A stretch of 64,000 nucleotides of DNA from Aphelocoma coerulescens. Its lineage: Eukaryota; Chordata; Aves; Passeriformes; Corvidae. Shown here piece by piece: positions 27,401 through 38,175 of the stretch. The notes below the pieces were generated by a model. It ran no database searches. It saw only the letters and a program-made list of their open reading frames with translations, and was not told the origin of the DNA. The stretch lies in the NCBI RefSeq assembly GCF_041296385.1, contig NC_091017.1, positions 49,722,214 through 49,786,213 of the forward strand, in the 5' to 3' direction. A program made the position numbers and the translations under genes. The first letter of the stretch is position 1, and each line of letters begins with the position of its first letter.

Positions 27401-29327
27401 TTGTTATAACCTTAATATCTTTCCTTCAAAGGAGGAATCAGCTCTTCCCCCAAAAGAAGTCTTATCAACTCTAAAAAAAGAAGCTAGGGAGGAGCTCTTA
27501 CAACTATCTGTCAGTATGTGAAAGAAAATGTGAATTGTTCCTCTGAAAATGCGCTTCTAGGTATATCTAGTTCAGTCAATATTCATTTAGTTGTCTTTCT
27601 CTTCATTGCTCTTACTTAATCTATTGCAGACAAAAAGGGTTAGGAGAGAGAAAAAACTCTCAGAATGACAAATACTCCCCAGAACAAGGAAGCCTATAGG
27701 TGCTGGTTATTCACTCTTGCCACCACTCCTGAAAATGTCCACCTTTCAAGCTCTTCAAAACAGAAAATTTTCTTTCCTAGTGTGTTCAGAAAACACTTGA
27801 CATCATTATATATACCATTATAAAAACATCCATCACATACCGTTATTCCATGAATGTTGATGATTTCTTCTGACCAACCTGAAAAATTCTTCTAACTCTT
27901 TATGCTTGTATCTGTCATCTTACATCTATTCATTTGTATCTGACAAAGCTAAATGTGCTCTGCTCTTTTCATCGTTCCTTTAGCATTTTCTTGTAGTCTT
28001 TTATGTTCTTCCCTGTGCTCTCAAAGATGTGTCAACATTAGTGATCACAGAAAAAGGGAAGACTTCAGGATGCTCTAATAGATAGTTTTAAATCAGGAAT
28101 TGGTTTGACAAATTAACTCAAGCTAACCTGCACAGCCTGGTGCACTGTGCCCAGTGAAGCAAATGGCAGAAATCATCTTAGGAGACAGCCAGGCAATTTT
28201 ATGTTGAGAGAAAATTGAAGAAGACTGTGACATATCAGAGAGTAAAGGGAAAGATAAGCTTAAGAGGGACAGACTCTTTGGGATAAGTTGGCTTTCCTTG
28301 TGTAAATAATTCTTAAGCTTCTGTGAGACATCTAACTTCAGCAGCTGATGTTGTATGTTACACTGAGGTAAAAAGTTGGCTAATAAAATCAAATTTGATT
28401 TCATTTAAAAGGAGCACAGAGTTGTTTCAGGAGTTCAGGGCAGGTTAAATGCGACACATCTGAGATTTAATATTTGAAAAACTAGCTTTTCTAGCTAGAC
28501 ATTCTGCAGATTTAATGTGCTTGATAAATCACTGTCATTGCTACAATGGGACTGACATAGCAGGTATAGAAATAGAAGCCCAAAGGAAACACAACATGGT
28601 GAAGATGAATGATATCAAACAATACCTTTAATGGAAAACAACTTGGACAGAAATGCCTTGTGTTTCTATCATGCCTTTTAAAATGTTGCATTGATTCAAC
28701 AGTGACTTTGAAACTGATATGTAGGTGTATGAATATACTGTAAGAATTCAGAAATATAAATGTATGTGATATAACATAATATGGAATACATTATAGAAGG
28801 TGACTTTGTTTTGTTTGCCTGAAACAATGCAAAATATGTGAAAATAAAGTGCTAAAGGCTGGTTGAGTTTTAAGCCCTGTATAGATTTGGATATTTCCAC
28901 ATCACCCATCAAATTTTAAGCACAATAATGTAGAGTAAAAGCAAAAACTAGCAAGAGTATTATGTTATGGACTATGGAATGAGTTTTTTGAAGCACTTTT
29001 GCATTTGAGCAACATGACTGCATTTGTACTTGGGCAAAGTTTAGTTACCAGAAAACCATCAGAGGCAGAATTTAAGGGAGGTATTTGCATCACTTTGAAA
29101 ATTAAATTCTAAAAATAAAATCTTATAACCTTTGCCCAGACCTTATCATTGATGTTTCTAGCATAAAATGAGAAGCCACCTTGAATTTTTAAGTTATGAG
29201 TAATAATTTTCTCAGCACAGTTGTCACTGTACAGCACTGTACAGCACATATGCCATACACAGAAAAACAGCGATGCAGGCACTGACAAAGAAGCAAAGTT
29301 ATGTGACCAAAAGTCCATCTTAGGAAA
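21401..29327. other. AT-rich sequence with no recognised gene
   Basis: No gene, RNA or named repeat was recognised. The longest frame is 128 codons on the minus strand at 21666-22052 and resembles nothing I know. The 22.9-24.2 kb part is purine-rich on the plus strand but otherwise featureless. Confidence 0.55.
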
Positions 29328-29815
29328 CAGGGGGTGGGTGGGGGGAAGAGCTGGCAGAGCAAAAGTGAGAAAAACTCACTTGGTTAGTGGATTGAAATAA
29401 AAACAGTTTAATAAAAAAAGGAAGGCCAAAAAGAACCCTAGTGATAAAAAGGCAATCACTTAACTCCTCTCAGAAGCAGACCAATGCCCAGTCAGTATCT
29501 GAACACCATCCACCTTGGAAAGTCTTCCCCACCACTTTTAATTATGCATATGATGTTATATGGCATGGAACAACCCTTTGGTCAGCTCAGGACAGCTGTT
29601 CTGATTGTTTCCACTCCCAGCCTCCTGCTCCCAGCCTCCTTGTGGGGGGCAGAGTAAAAAACAGAGAAAGCCTTGACGCTGTGCAAGTCCTGTTCAGCAA
29701 CAGTTCCAACATCAGTGTGTGAACACCAGCATTGTAGTCACAAATCAAAACCACAAGAGCACAGGGACTGCTATAAAGAAAGTTAACTCCATCCCCACCA
29801 GACCAAGCCCAGTGA
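29328..29815 (-). mobile_element. Avian LTR (family C), minus orientation, decayed
   Basis: Read on the plus strand, segments of a very common bird LTR occur in order. These are AAAAGTGAGAAAAACTCAC, a TTGAAATAAAAACAGTTTAATA-like block, AGACCAATGCCCAGTCAGT, GATGTTATATGGCATGGAA, CCCTTTGGTCAGCTCAGGAC, CAACATCAGTGTGT, and GTTAACTCCATCCCCACCAG. That family runs TG...CA on the opposite strand, so this copy is minus-oriented. The canonical end sequences are worn away and I found no target-site duplication. No viral coding sequence adjoins. Edges are approximate, and the family match is from memory. Confidence 0.75.
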
Positions 29816-29862
29816 GTAAAAGCATTATGGACTGACACTTAATTTTAGTCTTTGTCCCTGCC

Positions 29863-29905
29863 TGTGGATGCTAAAAGGCAGGAGAACCTGCTTTTAGCAT
29901 CCACA
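29863..29905. repeat. Near-perfect inverted repeat (hairpin), 20/19-nt arms, 4-nt loop
   Basis: The left arm TGTGGATGCTAAAAGGCAGG (29863-29882) and right arm CCTGCTTTTAGCATCCACA (29887-29905) pair fully except for one extra G in the left arm. The loop is AGAA. Weaker pairing (CCTGCC with GGCAGG, TCCCT with AGGGA) extends outward to about 29855-29920. It lies about 48 bp beyond the family C LTR. Confidence 0.9.
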
Positions 29906-29920
29906 CCTGCCTGCCAGGGA

Positions 29921-32900
29921 ATTATTTGTCATGGGGTATGATCCTACTGCCATTAGAGTAAGTGCAAGTAGACCTTAGATCACAATAAAAGTAGAACTAG
30001 ATATTTATTGTATCTTGGAAAATATAGCTACAATATTCAAGCTATACCTGATTAAATGCATTTGAAGCTGAATAAAGCATGAAAGTTAATTAAACTGAAA
30101 GGGTGGGATTTATGGAACATGGCTGGTGTGGTCTTTATGCTTCTCTGAAATCCAGATTCAAGTCCAGAGATCTGGGACTTCTTTGTCAAGATAATGCTTC
30201 ATTTTGGCAATTCTATTCAAAGCTGGAATGATTTTTTATCTTTCATCACACCTAAACCTCTGCAATATTGATCAATATTGAAACAATAATATATGAGACT
30301 GTCACATAGCCATTAACTAGAGTATTTGAATAAATGAAGATATAAACTATGCCACTCCCAAAGAGTGGTAGCTCACACCAGCACTTAACTGTTCTTCTTT
30401 GGACTGAAAAAAATTCAGGTGAAAACAAATGAACAAATCAAACCCCTACCACTATTTCATTTTACATTCATTTTCCTTTCACCAAAGTATATTTTATCAT
30501 AGATAACAAGACTCTCTAGAGTGGATGTTGTTTGCCTATGCTTGAAATATGCTGATTTTTTTCCTGTGCATGACTTCATGTAGGCTTCGTTCATGATCAA
30601 CATTTATTGCCAGTTTCAGTTGTGCAAGCAGTAGTACCTGAGTCAGTCCCATCCAGTTTCTTACCTCCTTTCCCTCCAGTAGTTCCTTTTTCTGAAGACC
30701 CTGAACATCCTAGTCAGGAGTGAGTAGTCAGATGTTGTTTTAATTTTATTAAATACAAAACCTGTGGTTTCTGCCTTCTAAGTCACAACCTGTGTGAGCT
30801 GCACCACTTGAATTAAATTTATCCCCCAAAATGGATAAAAGATAAAAAAAAAACCACTACAGTTTGAAAAATTTTGTAAAGTTTGTGTCAGAGCAAGAAA
30901 ATGAAAATTTTAGTGTTTTCTTTCTTTAAATGATTCAGAGTCGAGTGAAAATTGCAGGTCAATATTCTGATTGGTGTAACATCACTGGAAGTAATTTCTT
31001 TTGAAAGATTATGTCCTTCTGTGGCATTCTACCCAACTACCTCCCCCACCATTTCTCCAAGAGGTATTAAAAAGCAGTACATCCTTTCACAGCCCATACA
31101 CCCTTTCTAAACTCAAGTCAACACAAGCCAAAAGTAAGTTAATAGTTAATATATATTCCATTCAAAACATCAAACATCATAAATGCTACTGGCAGAAGGA
31201 GTGCAAGTTTGGACCTAATACTCAGCAAGAAGTAGCTTAAAAAATGATTATATAATTTTGGTTTGCAGAGAAAAATCTCTCTGAGTATGTTGGGTGAGTC
31301 GTTGCTGAAAACATGCAGCATAAGTCCTGCATTGGCTCTGTAACCACGGTGAGCAATGCCAAACTGGGAAACAACTTTACCTAATGGAAATATAAAAAAA
31401 ATAGTTAATTGACCCAAGGGGATTCCTATGTCTTTAAATATGCAGTCAAGTTTGTATTCAACAAGCATCTTTTCCAAACTGAAAATAAGACTGGATCCAC
31501 AGCAGAATTGCCTGCCTCAGTGCTAGGTACATATGTAGTCTATTTGGTTTTTTTGTCACAACAGATGCACTGGATTACTCATTTTCAATATTCATCATCA
31601 AAATAAATCAGAATTAACTGAAGAACATAGTTGGTTGCATTGACTCTTAGATACTGACATAATCAATGTCTCTCAAAATTCACAAGGCTGATGTACGCAG
31701 ACAAATAGAAGTAACTATTTTTGCATAGTCATCTACCATATTTTTCTATGATTCAAATTCATAACAGAATTTGAACATCACACTCTATGCAAGATGCTTT
31801 TATATTTTATGTATGCAGCTAGAATCATTGGCACTGTCAATTGACACTTGTCAGAAGAGCCATGCTCTTAGTAATAGCATTTCTGTCTTTTGGGAAACTT
31901 TCTGAATTTTTTCTTAGTTCAAGGGATATTTGTAGAATAGAAGATTAAAAGGAGCATAAAAATCCTGAACCATCAGTATAGTACAGCTTATACAATTCAT
32001 ACATACTGTCATATTTTCCTTTTCCAGGATAATTGCCAATTAGCAGGAACAGTCATCTCCTGTGAAACTTACTGATCATCTTCATTATGTTCTTCTTCAA
32101 ACACGTAATGATCTTTTTTATAAGATTAGGACCTGTATTTACTCATATAGGCTGTTACCCTAGGTAGAAACAGCCATGCAAAAGAAATGCTGATGGCATT
32201 CCTTATAGTAGGATAATGAAGGAAGTCAGACATTATTTGAAAAATATCAGGGTACACTAGCTCTTTTAGTTTAAATGAGAATTGCATATTGGCTGTCACT
32301 ATAAATACTGCTGTGATCTGGATAATCATTAAATAAATCATGCAGTGCTATGCATGGCCCCAGATTTGCTCCAGCCTTTATCATAAAAAGTAGTCCCATT
32401 TGTGCCTGCATGCTCTACTCATGACCAAGATCAGCTTTGCAAAATAAAATGTAAATAAAGGTAGGGCTAGAAATATGGGACTGACTAGAAAATTAAGTGA
32501 GAAAGACTGGTGATATATATGGGAGAGTGTTATTTCTGATGATGTGCTCTTCCTTTTCCTGTCCCTAGATTCATGCTGGAGACAGGGATTCTTTCTGGTG
32601 TGTTTCCAAGAGTAGTACCAATCCTGCTCCAGGTGGAGCAGACTGGCTCCAGAGCAGCACATCTCCCACTTGCAAAGTCCTGATGATCTGAAGTGTCTCA
32701 GACCCATCTAGGCTCACCCCAAATCTACATCCCTGTACTCACAAAGGTCTGAATCTGAAGGGAAGCAGAATGACAAGAGCACTTATCTCTAGATGTAGGA
32801 TATTACTTCTGTGGGAGGCAGTATTCCTCATGATTACTTCACGGCAGAGTGGAAGTCACACAACACAGTGGAAGTCAGACTTTTGCAAAGGCAGGATACA

Positions 32901-33923
32901 GCCTTTATGAAAGGTGGTTTCTCCTTGGCTCTGTCAGTCCTCCAGCTCAGAAAGAACAAGCATGTCTTAGCTGTCAAGGTGCAGGTTCTTTCTGCTATAA
33001 AAGAAGATGCTTTATGCCTGGGTCTTTCTGAAATGGGACTTAGAACATTTTGAAAGCTTGAATTACATCTCAGAAGATATTTCTTCATTCAAGCATATCA
33101 CAAAAGGAAATGGGAAAAAAGGACTAGGAAGACATTTTTTTGGATGTCTGAACAGATGAAAGAGCTACATCCCAAGCAGACAACGGGATACATTAGATAC
33201 TTTTCCCTTCTTGGGTCACATGCTGGCACAATAGTTAGTGCACATCATCTTGAGAAGTGATGAAATTTCTAATAAAACAGCTTTCTCTGTACTTCTTGTT
33301 CTCTCCACATTTTCAGAAGGTAAATTACCCTTTGATTTTTTCCAGTCTGGCTAATTGTTTGATTTCTCACTCCTCTCAGAGCTAGCTAGAGATTATCCAG
33401 AAATCTTTCCAGCTTGCCCACAACCTCTGTTGACTCTCAATTGCATTGTTTCTTCCTAATGACCTATTTACCTATACAGAAACTGGTATAGTATTGACTT
33501 AAAGGGCATTTTCCCCACTCTCTCTTCCTATGATGGGAAACTCAGCTTTTAGGGAGGCTTGGTGACTAGACTGTCCTTGAAGGTGAAAAGTCTACTGCAC
33601 ATATCTACTTTTTTTCCTTCTCACTAGCTGTCTCTCTCCACCTCGACCCCTGTATTAAATCAAGATGACTGAACATATAATGCAAATCATCAGATCACTG
33701 GCATGTTTTATATCTGCCTGACATTTAGTCATGACAGTGGCCTTGTTCTGGGATGATTTTAGAAAAGATGTTTGGAAACTTTGACCTATAGACTAGAAAA
33801 CTGTGAAACATTGGCACTGATTTGGTTTGCTTTCCATTGTAAAACTCTTTTGGTATCTTAGATGCTGTAAAAATGATAGCACATCATCTCCTGACTCTCT
33901 TCTGTCTTAGGCCAGAACATTTA
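29921..33923. other. AT-rich sequence with no recognised gene
   Basis: Nothing assignable was seen. An 18-bp perfect palindrome with half-site CAATATTGA lies at 30263-30280. Confidence 0.55.
30263..30280. repeat. 18-bp perfect palindrome
   Basis: CAATATTGA is followed directly by TCAATATTG. In sequence this AT-rich it could be chance. Confidence 0.8.
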
Positions 33924-34018
33924 TATAAATATAAATATAAATATAAATATAAATATAAATATAAATATAAATATAAATATAAATATAAATATAAATATAA
34001 ATATAAATATAAATATAA
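33924..34018 (+). repeat. (TATAAA)n hexanucleotide array, about 15.8 units
   Basis: The hexamer TATAAA repeats without a single mismatch for 15 full units plus five bases. Uniformity over 95 bp points to recent slippage-driven growth. It has no stop codon in one frame on each strand, which creates tyrosine/lysine and leucine/tyrosine pseudo-frames. Confidence 0.98.
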
Positions 34019-36951
34019 TTTCATCATTGTTTTAACTTTGGAATTGCATATACAGCACAGTTTATAGCAAACCATAAAATACTTCCATTATATTTGAAAA
34101 CTTCAGTGTCTGCCCATACCCAGACACCAGCTATTCTTATTTACTCCAAGCAGAAGAAGCTATCTCTGATGCTGAGACCCAGAACTCTATACTGGTGAAA
34201 TTCAAACTGAAGCCTTTATCACAACTGTTGCCAACATTTTGTACTAGACAAAATTTCAAACTGAAGAGCATTGGGCAGACTTTAGGTGGCTGGATTACAG
34301 TTATTTTTAAATCCTCAGTTTTTATTAGAGAAAGATAAGCAAGCTGTTACATGCTTTGCTGTCCTTAATTCCATATTTTGTGTCACCACCTACATCAGTG
34401 CATCTTATATTAGTGAGAATGGTATATTTTTTAAGTGATCCAAAGACGTCAGCCTTCAGTAAGCATGAATATATTCAGTGCTGAAGAACAATATTTCTTA
34501 AACCAACTGTTCCCTCTTTTATTTTATATAGATTTTTTTATGTCATGTACTAACATGAAATTTTATAGAAACATATTTCTAAAGAATTTAAAAAATATAA
34601 AAATTCTTACCTCTCCTTCCCTTAATAAATGAGTGTGAGCTGTATTTCAATGTGTGTGAGAGAGCAAAGATTGACTGTCCCCTCAAGGCATTTGGTAAGA
34701 TAAGAAACAACCTTAAGGCAATATTGTGACTTTTGCAACTATTGCTGTTTTGGAGATGTAGGGTAACGAAGTCCATTCCTTCAGTTTTAGCTGCCAGAGG
34801 CAATCTGCCCACAGAGGACAGAGCTTATGTTTCACATTTCTTGTCTTTCATGGATAATGCTAGAAGTAAGAATTATTTGACATATTAAAGGAAATCTTAT
34901 ACAAATCCCTACAGTCTCATAATTTTAAACTTTTTTTAAATACGCAAGAAATATTAAGTTAATCACTTAAATATTGAGACATAAGGCTATTTTCAAACTT
35001 GTTACAGAGAGGAGGATGCAATGTCCAAATTCCACCACACCAACTGGGTTATGGGGAAAATGAGGTGGACTCAGCAGAACCATAAGCTCTGCAGATGTAA
35101 AACTGCCATTAAAACAGAGAAAGCCTAACCAAGTACCTAACCTTTGGGAAAAGTATAAAAAATTACTGTCTTACTTGGGAAGTATTTCAAGGTTAGATCC
35201 CACAGCACTCTCAAAGAAGGTCCTGCTGTAAGGCAATTATGAGCCTGGAACATGACCAAATCCAACACTGCATACAGCGTACATGGAAACTAAAATAGCT
35301 GGGATAAAAAATTGGGTTAATCTTATTACATTTATCTCAAAGATAAAGAGTCAAATAGTTTTAAATATAGAAGTACATTGGGACTGAAATAAAAATCTAA
35401 AATTATAAAGTATAAAAGTTCTTTCTTATTCTGCTAGCAAATGCATTTCAATACTTCAGCATTTTCAGCTGAACACAAAATCATGGTGGATTTCATTGAC
35501 AAGAATTATTCTTAGGGTTGAAAACATGGAGTAAAATTGTGCCTAGAACACACCAGCCATTACAGGCTCCCTGGGCAAATTCTATGGATTTCTGAGACTA
35601 TGAGACATATTGAAAGTGAGATGGCATTGAATTCCTTCTCTGCATCACTGTGAGCCCCCTGTAGTGGGAAGCTGGCCCGGTGTTTTCAGAGAACGGGTAA
35701 TAAAAGAGCATAATTCTCTCTACAGGGCTTATTAGTCACTTGCCACTAGTTTCCTGCTTGAGAAAAAAACACTATGTACTTTGGGTGTAGCCTGATAATT
35801 ACTTTTCTCTTTTACTCATTCTTCCAAGTCTTAAAATAAACCCAAATGAGATGAAGTGGGTCAATAAATTCCCAAATATTCACTGAAGCAGGAAATGTAA
35901 TCTCATGGAATCCCAATTGCTCAGGAGACTTCTAAAAAAGAGTGGATGCTGTGCATACCTGTAGAGGCTCTAAGACAAAAAGACAAATGAAATTTGCTTG
36001 CATCTCCCTCACCAGGATTTGTTCCTTGTTTTTTATTGCTGGTGTATAAATGTGACAATAGCATGAATTATTTCTGCAGACACAGGTAACCACTAGAAGT
36101 AATATTCCAATAGATTAATATAATATTGCAGACACGGCACAAAGGTCTAGTATTACTTAAGTCACAACTTAATGAATTTGACATACAGCAAACATCCTTT
36201 CAGGAACACCAAAAAAATTAATCATCTTAAATATACTGGCTACCTGTTTTGTCATGATGAGAAGACCAAATATGCTGCACTTTAAATTACTAAAAGCTCT
36301 TGATTAGGGAATGATGATTTCAAATACCAGGTTTAAGGATTTTCTGGACAAGAACAGTGGTCCAAATTTGACTTAAACTGTTGTCTGCTGGCTAAGTTGG
36401 GCTGTAAAAAGACTAGGAAATTTAATAAGCTTAGTTTACACTGAAATAGATTTTCAGCATAAAGAGTGAGAAGGGATATTGTTCAGTTAGTGTCTCATGA
36501 GAGGCATAATCAAGAAATATGAGTCTCTGTACTCTTTCCAAAGGCACCTAAATTTGCATCATGATTTTGTGCATATTTCTCAGTATCTATAAATGATGCA
36601 GGCATTTGTGTGACAGATTATCAGTCTGGAATAAATTGACTGACGTAATCCCAATACAGTATTTTGCAACCCAGAACCACTAGGGATTAAAGAACAGAAG
36701 TCTGTGTATGTGGAACTTCTGAATACCGGCAGTGATGACAGACAGGCTACAGCAGTCTCTATTTCTGCAAGGAGTCTGTCTGTCTCCCTGTCTAACGCAT
36801 TCCCGGGATTTAAACTTCAGTTCCTGCTTCAGCAGCCTTCAACAAGTAACAAGAGCGAGTACACCCACTTCTGATTATAATCTAGTGTTGTTATATCATC
36901 TATCTTTTAGTCATCATTTTCAACTGGAATTATTTTTAGTTATCTCAAGAG
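34019..36951. other. AT-rich sequence with no recognised gene
   Basis: No gene or named repeat was recognised between the two large tandem arrays. Confidence 0.55.
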
Positions 36952-37040
36952 CCCCTCCCCTCCCCTCCCCTCCCCTCCCCTCCCCTCCCCTCCCCTCCCC
37001 TCCCCTCCCCTCCCCTCCCCTCCCCTCCCCTCCCCTCCCC
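36952..37040 (+). repeat. Array zone 1: (TCCCC)17
   Basis: Seventeen identical TCCCC units, preceded by a partial CCCC, begin directly after AAGAG. The change to TTCCC is abrupt at 37041. Confidence 0.97.
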
Positions 37041-37285
37041 TTCCCTTCCCTTCCCTTCCCTTCCCTTCCCTTCCCTTCCCTTCCCTTCCCTTCCCTTCCC
37101 TTCCCTTCCCTTCCCTTCCCTTCCCTTCCCTTCCCTTCCCTTCCCTTCCCTTCCCTTCCCTTCCCTTCCCTTCCCTTCCCTTCCCTTCCCTTCCCTTCCC
37201 TTCCCTTCCCTTCCCTTCCCTTCCCTTCCCTTCCCTTCCCTTCCCTTCCCTTCCCTTCCCTTCCCTTCCCTTCCCTTCCCTTCCC
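37041..37285 (+). repeat. Array zone 2: pure (TTCCC)49
   Basis: Forty-nine TTCCC units with no substitution. This is the longest uniform block in the array. Confidence 0.97.
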
Positions 37286-37380
37286 GCACCTTCCCGCACC
37301 TTCCCGCACCTTCCCGCACCTTCCCGCACCTTCCCTTCCCTTCCCTTCCCTTCCCTTCCCTTCCCTTCCCTTCCCGCACC
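37286..37380 (+). repeat. Array zone 3: TTCCC with GCACC units
   Basis: Five GCACC units alternate with single TTCCC units, then nine TTCCC follow, then one GCACC. This small mixed block separates the two pure blocks. Confidence 0.95.
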
Positions 37381-37570
37381 TTCCCTTCCCTTCCCTTCCC
37401 TTCCCTTCCCTTCCCTTCCCTTCCCTTCCCTTCCCTTCCCTTCCCTTCCCTTCCCTTCCCTTCCCTTCCCTTCCCTTCCCTTCCCTTCCCTTCCCTTCCC
37501 TTCCCTTCCCTTCCCTTCCCTTCCCTTCCCTTCCCTTCCCTTCCCTTCCCTTCCCTTCCCTTCCCTTCCC
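37381..37570 (+). repeat. Array zone 4: pure (TTCCC)38
   Basis: Thirty-eight TTCCC units with no substitution. Confidence 0.97.
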
Positions 37571-38140
37571 GCACCTTCCCTTCCCTTCCCTTCCCGCACC
37601 TTCCCTTCCCTTCCCTTCCCTTCCCTTCCCGCACCTTCCCTTCCCTTCCCTTCCCTTCCCTTCCCGCACCTTCCCGCACCTTCCCGCACCTTCCCGCACC
37701 TTCCCTTCCCGCACCTTCCCGCACCTTCCCGCACCTTCCCGCACCTTCCCGCACCTTCCCGCACCTTCCCTTCCCTTCCCTTCCCGCACCTTCCCTTCCC
37801 TTCCCGCACCTTCCCTTCCCGCACCTTCCCTTCCCTTCCCGCACCTTCCCTTCCCGCACCTTCCCTTCCCGCACCTTCCCTTCCCGCACCTTCCCTTCCC
37901 ACACCTTCCCGCACCTTCCCGCACCTTCCCTTCCCTTCCCGCACCTTCCCTTCCCTTCCCTTCCCGCACCTTCCCTTCCCTTCCCTTCCCGCACCTTCCC
38001 GCACCTTCCCTTCCCTTCCCGCACCTTCCCTTCCCGCACCTTCCCTTCCCGCACCTTCCCGCACCTTCCCGCACCTTCCCTTCCCGCACCTTCCCGCACC
38101 TTCCCGCACCTTCCCACACCTTCCCGCACCTTCCCTTCCC
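37571..38140 (+). repeat. Array zone 5: densely mixed TTCCC/GCACC
   Basis: There are 114 units. About 35 GCACC and two ACACC units (37901-37905 and 38116-38120) are separated by one to six TTCCC units. Two variant units are never adjacent. Confidence 0.95.
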
Positions 38141-38175
38141 TGTTGCTGTTTCCCCTCCCCTCTGCTCCCTTCCCC

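Larger units (their letters stand above)
36952..38140 (+). repeat. 1.19-kb pentanucleotide satellite-like array: TCCCC, TTCCC and GCACC units
   Basis: From 36956 to 38140 the sequence is 237 pentamers in unbroken 5-nt register. It starts with 17 TCCCC units, followed by 220 units that are TTCCC (about 177), GCACC (about 41) or ACACC (2). TCCCC and TTCCC differ by one base, while GCACC differs from TTCCC at three of five. The plus strand is nearly all pyrimidine and the minus strand is GGGAA/GGTGC, which suits G-quadruplex and triplex formation. Because neither a pure pentamer nor these mixtures create stops in several frames, frames of 410-482 codons run through it. These are not genes. The flank to about 38175 holds degenerate C/T-rich remnants. 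Confidence 0.98.

Noticed and set aside
29863..29905. microRNA precursor
   Set aside because: The stem is about 20 bp with a 4-nt loop. Animal pre-miRNA hairpins usually have a stem of about 30 bp or more and a larger loop.
33685..33700. AGATCACTG on the plus strand, matching a minus-strand exon start encoding S-D-L
   Set aside because: The following residues do not resemble TUSC3, and the preceding sequence is purine/AT-rich with no polypyrimidine tract.
33873..34075. Tyrosine/lysine and leucine/tyrosine repeat proteins on opposite strands
   Set aside because: They are translations of the (TATAAA)n array.
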